Source of the DNA: Mesorhizobium sp. WSM3859
GTDB taxonomy: Bacteria; Pseudomonadota; Alphaproteobacteria; Rhizobiales; Rhizobiaceae
NCBI RefSeq assembly: GCF_002295065.1
Contig: NZ_NSGG01000006.1
Location: 1-64,000 of the forward strand
DNA length: 64,000 nucleotides
Direction of reading: 5' to 3'
The position numbers and the translations under genes are program-made. Shown piece by piece: positions 28,901 through 36,089 of the stretch. Under the pieces are notes generated by a model. It ran no database searches and was not told the origin of the DNA. It saw only the letters and a list, made by a program, of their open reading frames with translations. Positions within the stretch are counted from its first letter, which is position 1. Every line of letters starts with the position of its first letter.

Positions 28901-30123
28901 TCTCGACGATCGCGCGCCGGCTCGACACGCTCGGCGCCATCACGCGCGGGCAGCGCCAGACCGGCGGCCAGGGCCTGTTTCGGCCCGAGGACAATCTGGA
29001 AAGCCCATACGCGCGAGACGCGCTGCGCCAGCTCTATCTGCTGCTCGTCCGCGGCAAGGTCGAGGGCTGCTCGCTCGACCGCTTCGAGTCAGCCACCGGC
29101 ATCAAGCTGATGGACGACAACGGCATCAAGGACGAGCTGCCCCCGATCACCACCTTCTTGAATCGTCTGCTCGCGCTCACCATTGACCTGCAGGGCGTGC
29201 TGTTCACGGCGTTCGAGCAGCTCCTGACCGCCAAGGTTGAAGGCGCGATCCGCAGCGGCGTCTATGACATCGGGCTCGAGACGCTGCAAGCCGAGAGCTT
29301 CGCCGTTACCGACGCCCGAGTGATCCACACGCACTCAGGCACCGGAGCGGAAACGCGGCTGCTCACCATCACCCGTCGGGAGCGCAATTGGCCGACGAGC
29401 CTCGCCGACGCGCTAGACCATCTCTCCGATCCACGCGCGCGGCTCCTGGTCAACGGCCGTTCCGGGCGGGCCGCCGTGCAGGTTCCAGTGCCGTCGATAA
29501 TGCTCGACGATGGCGAGATCGAGCGCCGCGTCTGCCTGATCCGGCCGATGGAGCGGCACTACGCGCCGCTGCGCATGATGGACGAGAGCCATTGGGAGGA
29601 GGTAAATCGCGCCGCCTTCGTCGCCGCGTGGTCGGCCGAACTGAACGATGTGCCCGAGTTCTCCGACAGCACGATCCACATCGTCGCCGGCCTGCTGTTG
29701 CCGATCTGGAAGCGGCTGCCGAACGAGTCGACCCGCGTCTACCGGCTCCAGACGGATGCCGGCGAGCGCATCATCGGCCGCCGCGTCTCGCCCGCCTGGG
29801 CGGCGACCGCCGTAACCACGGGCGCCGCGTCGCTTAACCCGGAGCAGGCCTTCGCCGCCCTGATGGACGGCACCACGATCCTCGATCTCGCCGATGGGCT
29901 GCAGCTTCGCCGTGCGCGCGTCATGGGCGCCCAACGACTCGAGCTGACCGGCTTCACCGACGCCAAGCGGGATCGGCTGCGGGCCTATGGCCTGTTCAGC
30001 GAGATCATCTCGTGGAAGCTCCGCTTCTTCGTACCAGTCGACGCAACGGGCCCGAACGTCCTCGCCAAGCTGCTCGACACTTATCCTGTTGCGCGCATCT
30101 CCGAGCGGGGGGAAGGCGCGTGA
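25918..30123 (+). CDS. Methyltransferase / Strawberry-notch helicase fusion (ICE type)
   Basis: 1401 residues. The N-terminal N6-adenine methyltransferase-like domain keeps the SAM motif LEPSAGTGLLA (~149) and ELAETRADLL but jumps from LLASLS to GRVADAVYRHI (~186). The NPPF catalytic motif that homologues carry there is absent. The central helicase has P-loop GDGTGAVKGRQ (~461-471, where homologues have GAGKGRQ), DESH (570-573, usually DEAH), SATGATTVHNLAYAQRLGLW and the C-terminal ring GLGRTNRTNQAQPP. Such proteins are standard in rhizobial and sphingomonad ICEs and large plasmids. Their role is thought to be DNA processing or defence-related, not proven. Here the active sites look damaged although the frame is intact. 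Confidence 0.88.
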   Translation: MNVLLPAAAANHALCASTVCNPAAAIHTAALRLVPHLERGQRIEAALLRGAMETSFGASDASGAWDWKMAYDACEAATVLFLRKYGKPLFRKAACPAARLTALTKIAALLPTHTRRSEEAQAFQQFSTPTPLGLVALTAASLTSADRVLEPSAGTGLLAVLAEVAGSDLILNELAETRADLLASLSGRVADAVYRHIASALARLAPGGRLVAITGANFSPELPAWRDHFVRLQERGRVLFTAAIAGAVYAKHGTTIETRLTVIDKAPAEDATRFPESAGVAPDVATLLAWTEREVPSRMAVMLSTIVTNAAPRTVRGYLARAAAAAPIRRTADIEGTPLDYETIDWTPPEGGRLSDSIYEAFALQSIRIPDAQPHPTKLVQSAAMASVAPPKPSYRPTLPPAIVTDGVLSDAQLETIIYAGKAHGEYLAGAWTVDETGDLVTAAPDNAPGAVRFRRGFMLGDGTGAVKGRQSAGIILDNWLQGRRKAVWISKSDKLLEDAQRDWSALGMERLLVTPLSRFPQGTSIRLDDGVLFLTYATLRSDDRGEKLSRVKQIVEWLGSDFDGVIIFDESHAMQNAGGGKGERGDVAPSQQGRAGLRLQHALPNARIVYVSATGATTVHNLAYAQRLGLWGGDDFPFPNRAEFIEAVENGGVAAMEVLARDLRALGLYTARSLSYDGVEYELVEHRLTPEQTRIYDAYAGAFAIIHNHLDAAMQAANITGSAGTLNRQAKSAARSAFESAKQRFFGYLLTSMKTPTLIRSIEQDLADGHSAVIQIVSTGEALMERRLAEIPTEEWNDVRVDITPREYVLDYLAHSFPVQLYEAFSDSEGNVSSRPVYRDGQPVESREAVARRDELIDRLASLEPVPGALDQIVQRFGTDVVAEVTGRSRRVVRKGERLAVENRAASANLAEAAAFMDDQKRILIFSDAGGTGRSYHADLAARNQRLRIHYLLEPGWKADAAIQGLGRTNRTNQAQPPLFRPIASDVKAEKRFLSTIARRLDTLGAITRGQRQTGGQGLFRPEDNLESPYARDALRQLYLLLVRGKVEGCSLDRFESATGIKLMDDNGIKDELPPITTFLNRLLALTIDLQGVLFTAFEQLLTAKVEGAIRSGVYDIGLETLQAESFAVTDARVIHTHSGTGAETRLLTITRRERNWPTSLADALDHLSDPRARLLVNGRSGRAAVQVPVPSIMLDDGEIERRVCLIRPMERHYAPLRMMDESHWEEVNRAAFVAAWSAELNDVPEFSDSTIHIVAGLLLPIWKRLPNESTRVYRLQTDAGERIIGRRVSPAWAATAVTTGAASLNPEQAFAALMDGTTILDLADGLQLRRARVMGAQRLELTGFTDAKRDRLRAYGLFSEIISWKLRFFVPVDATGPNVLAKLLDTYPVARISERGEGA

Positions 30124-31160
30124 TGGCACGTCAAGACGCTTCCGATCTCGCGCACAGTCTCGGCCGGCAGGCCGAGGCGGTGTGCCGGCATTATCTCTCC
30201 AGCGGCCGACGCGAGGGCGGTTACTGGCGGGTGGGAGATGTGCGCAACGCGCCGGGGCGCTCGATGTACGTTCGGCTCAAGGACACGCCCAAAGGTCCAG
30301 CCGGTAAATGGACCGATGCTGCGACCGGCGAGCATGGCGATCTGCTCGACGTCATCCGCGAAAGCTGCGGACTCATCGACTTCACAGACGTCGCCGACGA
30401 GGCCCGGACTTTCCTCTCGACGGCGCCGGCGGAGCCGGAAGCCTGTGAGCACCAACAGCAGAGCCCGGCGCCGCATGGGTCTCCCGAGGCGGCGCGTCGG
30501 CTGGTCCGCATGTCGCAGCCGATTAGACACACAATCGTGCAAGCGTATTTACGGGAACGCGGCGTTACGGATTTACGCGGAACCGGAAGCCTGCATTTCC
30601 ACCCGCACTGCTACTATCGGCACGACGAGCATTCGCCGACCGAGACCTGGCCGGCGATGATTGCAGAAGTCACCGACCTCGACGGCAAGATCACCGGGGC
30701 ACATCGCACCTGGCTCGACCCCCGCCGCCGCGACAAGGCGCCGATCGAAACGCCGAGGCGGGCGATGGGCGATCTTCTTGGGCATGCTGTGCGTTTCGGC
30801 ATCGGCGGCGAAGTGATGGCGGCCGGCGAAGGCATCGAGACCGTTCTGTCGCTCCGGCAGGTTCTTCCCGACATGCCGATGCTGGCAGCGCTCTCGGCGG
30901 CCCATCTCGCCGCTATCCTGTTCGCCGACACGCTGCGGCGGCTCTACATCATGCGCGACAATGATCCCGCCGGTAACCGCGCGCGCGATACCCTGATCGA
31001 ACGGGCGAACGCTGCCGGGATCGAGGCGATCGCCATCTCGCCGGAGCTAGACGACTTCAACGAGGATCTCCGCACCCTCGGCCTGGAGACGCTTCGCATG
31101 GAAGCCCGGTTGCAGGTCGCGCCGCAGGACGTCGCCCGCTTCATGGCGTTGGCGACATAG
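30123..31160 (+). CDS. Toprim-domain protein (DUF7146-like, primase-type)
   Basis: 345 residues. The ATG at 30123 shares its A with the stop of the helicase gene (TGATG), so translation is coupled. The N-terminal half carries a small CHC2-like region without zinc cysteines (YWRVGDVRNAPGRSMYVRLK, GKWTDAATGEHGDLLDVI). The C-terminal toprim domain has the metal-binding Glu in AAGEGIETVLSLRQ and the DxD-like MRDNDPAGNRARD. It probably works with the helicase upstream in replication or repair of the element. It is a common ICE gene with no proven activity. Confidence 0.87.
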   Translation: MARQDASDLAHSLGRQAEAVCRHYLSSGRREGGYWRVGDVRNAPGRSMYVRLKDTPKGPAGKWTDAATGEHGDLLDVIRESCGLIDFTDVADEARTFLSTAPAEPEACEHQQQSPAPHGSPEAARRLVRMSQPIRHTIVQAYLRERGVTDLRGTGSLHFHPHCYYRHDEHSPTETWPAMIAEVTDLDGKITGAHRTWLDPRRRDKAPIETPRRAMGDLLGHAVRFGIGGEVMAAGEGIETVLSLRQVLPDMPMLAALSAAHLAAILFADTLRRLYIMRDNDPAGNRARDTLIERANAAGIEAIAISPELDDFNEDLRTLGLETLRMEARLQVAPQDVARFMALAT

Positions 31161-31457
31161 CCGGAAGGAGAACGAGCGTGCGGGTCGCAGCCGTGCTCGG
31201 CGGATGGGTCAATCCGTCGGAGAGGCACCGCGCGTCGGCCTTCGAGGGGCGATCGGCCCACAAGCCGGTCAGCCGGGCAATGGCGGCGGCCGACTATTTT
31301 CCGGCGCGGCCTGAAGGCCGCTTTCCATCGCGAGGCAAAATAGCCGGCCTTAGCCATCGAGCCCTGCGCTTGCGCTCCGGGTGTCCGGCCTGTCCGGCCC
31401 GTGGGCTTCGTCGCCATGAAGGCCGCGACGGTCGCGGTCCAACCGACGGAGCATCCC
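31161..31457 (+). other. Untranslated spacer or leader before the DUF2493 gene
   Basis: 297 bases. There is a good ribosome-binding site (GGAAGGAG) followed by GTG at 31178, opening a frame of 128 codons that runs past the next gene's start. Its translation is Arg/Ala-rich with no recognisable domain, so I treat it as a possible leader ORF only. Confidence 0.35.
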
Positions 31458-32381
31458 ATGCGCGATCACGACGACTTCGAACCGCACCACGAATCCTCGC
31501 CCGCCGACCATGTCCTCAACGAACTCCAGCTGCACGGCTACCGACCCTTTGCCGACGAGCCTGACCGGCGGCTTCTGCCTGACGGCAACCAGGTCGCGGG
31601 CGCTGTCGCCGACATCTTCGACGCGCTGATCGGCACCTTGGAGGACACGCGCCTCGAATCCGACCTCGACGATCTCCTCTGGTCGACCGTCAACGTCTTC
31701 CACCGCGCCAACGACCGGATCGGCCGGGAACTCGATGACAATGAGCAAGCCCAGAAGCGGGCGCAGCGGGAACAGGACGGCAGCGAGGTGAAATCGGTCG
31801 AGCTGGAGCGCCTGATCTCCGAGGGCGTGACGCTCGTCGAGCGCCAGAACGCCTTCGAGCTGATGCGCGACCAAGCCGCCGAGCACTACGAACGCCATGT
31901 CGGCAAGCCCTGGCTTCCCCGCAGCGGATCGAAGGTCAACCATCGCAATCTGACCGCGGCGATGATCGACAGCCGCGATTTCCTGATGGCGAAGAAGCGC
32001 GCCGACCAGGAGGTGCTCCTGCCGCCCGGCCCGAAGATCGTCGTCACCGGCGGGCTCGATTATGACGACCATCGGCTGATCTGGGCCAAGCTCGACCAAG
32101 TGCATCAGAAGCACCCCGACATGGTATTGGTCCACGGCAAGTCGCCGAAAGGCGCCGAGAAGATTGCCTCGCTCTGGGCAAAGAACCGCAACGTCCCGCA
32201 GATCGGCTTCGCGCCGGACTGGACGAAGCATGGCCGGGCAGCGCCCTTCAAACGCAACGACGAGATGCTGCAGATCGTGCCGAAAGGCGTGATGCACTTC
32301 CCGGGTACGGGCATCAATGACAATCTCGCCGACAAGGCCAGGAAGCTCGGCATCCCGGTTTGGAAATCCGGCGGCACATGA
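31458..32381 (+). CDS. DUF2493 (SLOG/YAcAr fold) protein
   Basis: 307 residues from the ATG at 31458 (GGAG ten bases before). The N-terminal helical half (LNELQLHGYRPFADEPDRRL...) is followed by the DUF2493 domain with KIVVTGGLDYDDHRLIW, VLVHGKSPKGAEKIASLWA and HFPGTGINDNLADKA. This is a Rossmann-like nucleotide-binding fold of the SLOG superfamily. DUF2493 proteins are regular members of rhizobial ICE maintenance blocks. Ligand and role are unknown. It is the last gene of this block. Confidence 0.9.
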   Translation: MRDHDDFEPHHESSPADHVLNELQLHGYRPFADEPDRRLLPDGNQVAGAVADIFDALIGTLEDTRLESDLDDLLWSTVNVFHRANDRIGRELDDNEQAQKRAQREQDGSEVKSVELERLISEGVTLVERQNAFELMRDQAAEHYERHVGKPWLPRSGSKVNHRNLTAAMIDSRDFLMAKKRADQEVLLPPGPKIVVTGGLDYDDHRLIWAKLDQVHQKHPDMVLVHGKSPKGAEKIASLWAKNRNVPQIGFAPDWTKHGRAAPFKRNDEMLQIVPKGVMHFPGTGINDNLADKARKLGIPVWKSGGT

Positions 32382-32771
32382 GTGCCGTCAGACTTCAGTT
32401 TCGTAGAAGCCGTGGCGGTAGCTGCCGATCAGCTTCCAGTTGCTTGCGCCCCGTCCTGGGCTTTGACTTTGGCCGCGCAACCGCCGTGCGATGTGTCTGA
32501 GCGAGGCAGTAGGATCTGCACCGGATACATTCCAATAATGCCTTTGACGAACATCGATTCCGTAAGCTCGTTTCTTGAGACGCCTGTGCGGGGCAAGATC
32601 CCAGAAGTCCGGGCGTAATCTCGCCTGCCGGCCTTCGGCAGTGGGGCGATAAAACGGGTGACGCGATGACATGTTCGCAAGTGTCGCCCGTTATTGCCAA
32701 AATTCAGCGGTCAAGTTCGAAATATCTGTTCTAGCGACTGACCGTCAGAGCTTGGCTCGCTCGCGCGCGTC
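32382..32771. other. 390 bases without a supported gene, start of cargo region
   Basis: Several overlapping minus-strand frames of 80-100 codons exist, but their translations are mutually exclusive, unlike known domains and without ribosome-binding sites. The GC content drops here relative to the ICE block, which fits a cargo boundary. Confidence 0.45.
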
Positions 32772-33236
32772 TTACTCCCTCACATGGGTCAACATGCGGA
32801 ATACCGGCCAATGAGAGATCGCTTCGCGCAACTTGCTGAAGAGCTTGCCCTCCTTGCCGATTGCAGAGCGGACTTGAACAGCAGCCCATCCGGCTTTCAT
32901 CGTCCCGCCGACATGGCAATGGCAGACAATAGCGTGCAACTGCCAATCTGTTAGCTCGAAGAAGCGCTTAGCTTCGCCATACATGTCGTTTTTCAGTCCT
33001 TCCGCGCGCAACACCGGATCGGCGAAAGCGATGCTGAGCGCGGAGCCCAGCGACTGGGCTTTGTCGCGTACATCCAACGTCATGTATTCAGTGCCGGGGA
33101 AAGCGGCGAGGCACTGTTCGGGATTTTGCTCTAGCAGCCTTGCCCAATGTTCCAAGCGCTGAGGGCGTGTCATAGCCGGAAGCGATGCCGCGACTTCCGC
33201 GACCTCATACAGTTCTTCGATTGTCTGATGTTTCAT
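32772..33236 (-). CDS. Conserved hypothetical protein, 154 residues
   Basis: The ATG at 33236 is preceded by AGGAGACGGCC, which decides for MKHQTIEELYEVAEVAASLP as the start. The protein is helical throughout, with two Cys-His clusters near the middle (AIVCHCHVGG), and has no membrane segment. It resembles unnamed rhizobial proteins. The CHCH pattern could bind a metal, but that is a guess. Confidence 0.75.
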   Translation of the reverse strand: MKHQTIEELYEVAEVAASLPAMTRPQRLEHWARLLEQNPEQCLAAFPGTEYMTLDVRDKAQSLGSALSIAFADPVLRAEGLKNDMYGEAKRFFELTDWQLHAIVCHCHVGGTMKAGWAAVQVRSAIGKEGKLFSKLREAISHWPVFRMLTHVRE

Positions 33237-33448
33237 GGCCGTCTCCTGTTGGCGAGGCGCTCTGCCTGCATAATGCACAGGCCGGAATGGGCCTCAGTCG
33301 TCCCTATGCATGCGAACCTGCAATGGGTCGGGAAGTTCCGTGGCTGGAAAAATTTGCCGCCGCCCTGCATTTGCCCCAATGTCGCGGCGGCTCAGACCAC
33401 GCCGCGTCGTCCGTCAGGATTACGTCGCCGATCTCGCCGCCCTTCGCA
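33237..33448. other. Intergenic, nothing recognised
   Basis: It holds the promoter of the minus-strand gene ending at 32772. No other signal seen. Confidence 0.4.
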
Positions 33449-33760
33449 TCATCGGCACCGTAGACATTGGTTCCAATGAGATTCGCCGCGCTGACTTTTT
33501 CTGCCGGCGTTTCTGTCTAGCTCGACTTGTCGATCGAGGCGTCGCAGCCGGTCCTGGGTCGTCTTTGCCACCAACCAGCATTTTTTGTTCACCCATTCAA
33601 CCTTGCTGAAATCGTAGCCGACATTCTTTTCGCCCACGCCCAAGGAAACGGCCGGCGCCAATGACGATGAGTTTGGCGTTCCCGTCTTTGTCCAGGACAA
33701 TGTCTTTCTACCAAGTTTTAGACAGCGGCTGCGATCGTCCTTTGGGCTGTGACTCTCTGA
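33449..33760 (-). pseudogene. PRC-barrel domain protein, frameshifted
   Basis: On the minus strand one frame gives KDIVLDKDGNAKLIVIGAGR and FLG. The neighbouring frame continues VGEKNVGYDFSKVEWVNKKC and VAKTTQDRLRRLDRQ. This is the typical PRC-barrel pattern (DIVLDxxGxxxxxVIGxGxFLGxGEKxVxxxF) followed by a short helix. At least two shifts are needed. PRC-barrel proteins of this type are usually secreted or RNA/membrane-associated stress proteins. The extent upstream is unclear. Confidence 0.6.
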
Positions 33761-33884
33761 GCAAATGGCACCCGTTCTTCCGGTTCCACCGTTGCCCTTG
33801 GCGCGGTGTTCTAAAACTGGAACCAATCGTCGATTGATGGATTCTCTTGCGGAGTGAATGCCTGGATCCAAGAAGGAGCTCGTA

Positions 33885-34076
33885 ATGGGAAGCACGTCGG
33901 ACAAGGTTAAGGGCAAGGGCAACGAGGTCGCCGGAAAGGCGCGCCAGGCCCTGGGCAAGGCAGTGGACAACCACGAGGAACAGGCCAAGGGCAAAGTCCA
34001 GGAAACCAAGGGCAAGGCGCAGGTTGCGAAGGGTCAGGTCAAAGACGCGGTGAAGAACCTCGTCGACAAAGCCTGA
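33885..34076 (+). CDS. CsbD-family stress protein
   Basis: 63 residues, ATG at 33885 behind AAGGAG. The sequence has the CsbD pattern: DKVKGKGNEVAGKARQALGK, then QAKGKVQETKGKAQVAKGQV, with almost only Lys, Gly, Ala, Val, Gln and Glu. CsbD proteins are small, hydrophilic and accumulate in general stress; the molecular role is unknown. It neighbours a PRC-barrel remnant, a common pairing with stress genes. Confidence 0.9.
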   Translation: MGSTSDKVKGKGNEVAGKARQALGKAVDNHEEQAKGKVQETKGKAQVAKGQVKDAVKNLVDKA

Positions 34077-34292
34077 TTGTCGATAGTCATAGGTAAGACC
34101 GTGGCGACGCGGACTTTCCTTAGAAGGGGGAAATCCGCATCAGGACGGCCGTGTTGGAATATCCGCACCAGGAGGCTCCAAGAGCCAGGCTGCCATGAAG
34201 ACAATCGCGATCGTTGCAGCCGCCCTCGTTGGCGGCGCCGGCAGCGGCTAGTCCGAGATCGACTTGCCTGTTCTGCCACAGGAACTCGAGCC

Positions 34293-35999
34293 TCATGCGA
34301 CAGTTTTCCGCCCAGGCGAGCGGCTCTTACCGCGGGTCTTTGACGTAAACTTGCGCTTTGAAAGGTGCGCAAACAGGGCCGCCAAACCCATCGCGTTGAG
34401 GACTCGGTTTCTAGGGACGCCTCCCTTTCGCGCCATCTCGACACCCAAATGCATGTGGTCGAGTTCGCGGATTGAATGCGCGTCCGGATTGATGCTGAAA
34501 ATGCATCCGTAGTCGAGTGCCTTCTGATGCCACCGCCAGTCGAGGTCGAGCCGCCATGGATGCGCGTTGATCTCGACCGCGACGCCATATTTCGCGCACG
34601 CTTTGAGGACGTTGTCGACGTCGAGCTCGTAGCCGGGACGACGCAACAATTGGCGGCCGGTCATATGCCCGATGATTGTCGTGAGAGGGTTCCCGATTGC
34701 CTCAACGATACGTTCCGTCTGCTCTTTCTCGGGCAACCTGAAGTGGCTGTGCACGCTTGCTACAACGAAATCGAACTGCCGCAAGACGTGCTCAGGATAA
34801 TCGAGCGAACCGTCGACCAGGATGTCCGCCTCGATGCCCTTCAGGATGCGGAATTTTCCATCATACTTCTTATTCAGCCGATCGGCTTCGCGGTGTTGTT
34901 CAGCAATCTCCTGGAATGTGAGCCCGCCCGCGTAGTGGGCGGACTGCGAATGGTCTGCGACGCCATAATACTCGAACCCGCGCCTCCGGGTCGCTTCAGC
35001 CATTGCCTCAAGCGTCTCGGTGCCGTCGGATGCGGTCGTGTGAGAATGCAGGATCCCATGCAGATCTTCGTCCCGGATGAGGGTAGGGAGTTGCCGCCTC
35101 GCTGCCCGCTCAATCTCGTCCCTGCCTTCGCGCAGTTCAGGCTCGATGAACTGCAGGCCCAACGCTTCGTAGATTTCCTCCTCTGTCGCTGACGCCACGA
35201 GCTTTCTCCCGCGGTAGAGCCCTTCGGGTTTGAGGGCGAACCCCCTCTCGGCCGCGTACCTCCTCAACTGCTCAAGATGGGCCACCGAACCGGTGGCTTC
35301 GAGGAGGCTCGCGCCAAAGTGCTTGTTGTCCGTGACGACAAGCCTGAGGGTGGACTGCTCGATTTCGGTCCGCCTCTTCCCAAGCGCGACCAGCGCGAGG
35401 TCGGCAACGAGTTCGCAACCGCGCCGGAAATCACCGGCGATTTCCACCCGCGAAAACTCGGGATGCTCTTGCTTCAAGGCTAGGGCCGCATGCTCAAGGA
35501 GCGCCGCAGCCTTGTGCAGGTGAAGCCGTGTCTCGCCGCTTCGAGCGATGGCCAAGTTCTGCAGGATCTTTGTCTGAAGGGAAGCACCTAGGCCTTTGAC
35601 TGGCCGGATGCGATCTGCCTTTGCTGCGGCTTCGAGGTCAGCCAACGAGTTCACGCCGAGCGCCTGATGAAGCTTCAGGATCTTGTCGGGCCGAAGCCCC
35701 GGTATGGCAAACAGCTCCAGAACCCCCGCCGGCACTTCCTCGCGCAGCTTCTCAAGGCTTGGATGCGTGCCCGTTTCATAGAGCTTGCGCACAATGTCCG
35801 CGATCGCTTCGCCGATGCCTGGGATTCTGGTGAGGGTGCCTGCGGCGATGATCCGATCAAGTGGTTGCGACAACGCAGCCAAGCTATCGGCAGCGCGCAA
35901 GTAAGCTTTGGCGCGATAGGGATTGCCTCCGCGAAGCGATGTGCGATGTGCATATTCCCTCAAGAGGCTGGCGACTGTCCGTGGATCGGTTTTTGCCAT
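34293..35999 (-). CDS. polX: PolX-like DNA polymerase/PHP exonuclease family protein
   Basis: 568 residues. Helix-hairpin-helix regions (ITRIPGIGEAIA-like at ~57 and AIPGLRPDKILKL at ~98) are followed by a polymerase-X palm. In the palm the expected catalytic Asp pair of the GS-RR...DxD motif is not seen; AGDFRRGCELVADLALVALG stands there instead, so template polymerisation is unlikely. The C-terminal PHP domain is complete, with LHSHTTASDG, GVADHSQS, KGIEADIL, VASVHSHF, NAHPWRLDLDW and INPDAHS as metal ligands. It probably works as a 3'-5' exonuclease or AP/phosphoesterase in base excision or end repair. LigD is encoded 90 bases upstream on the same strand. Confidence 0.9.
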   Translation of the reverse strand: MAKTDPRTVASLLREYAHRTSLRGGNPYRAKAYLRAADSLAALSQPLDRIIAAGTLTRIPGIGEAIADIVRKLYETGTHPSLEKLREEVPAGVLELFAIPGLRPDKILKLHQALGVNSLADLEAAAKADRIRPVKGLGASLQTKILQNLAIARSGETRLHLHKAAALLEHAALALKQEHPEFSRVEIAGDFRRGCELVADLALVALGKRRTEIEQSTLRLVVTDNKHFGASLLEATGSVAHLEQLRRYAAERGFALKPEGLYRGRKLVASATEEEIYEALGLQFIEPELREGRDEIERAARRQLPTLIRDEDLHGILHSHTTASDGTETLEAMAEATRRRGFEYYGVADHSQSAHYAGGLTFQEIAEQHREADRLNKKYDGKFRILKGIEADILVDGSLDYPEHVLRQFDFVVASVHSHFRLPEKEQTERIVEAIGNPLTTIIGHMTGRQLLRRPGYELDVDNVLKACAKYGVAVEINAHPWRLDLDWRWHQKALDYGCIFSINPDAHSIRELDHMHLGVEMARKGGVPRNRVLNAMGLAALFAHLSKRKFTSKTRGKSRSPGRKTVA

Positions 36000-36089
36000 G
36001 GTCGAGGCAAACGGGAGCGATGTCCCAGGGTTCCAATCAGGCGCACGAGGCGAAGCCTTGATCCAGTCTTTCTGCCGTCGAGGAACGGG

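Noticed and set aside
34195..34251. Very short ORF reading MKTIAIVAAALVGGAGSG, thought to be a small lipoprotein
   Set aside because: Only 18 codons, no lipobox Cys before the stop and no good ribosome-binding site; may be a remnant signal peptide but cannot be supported.
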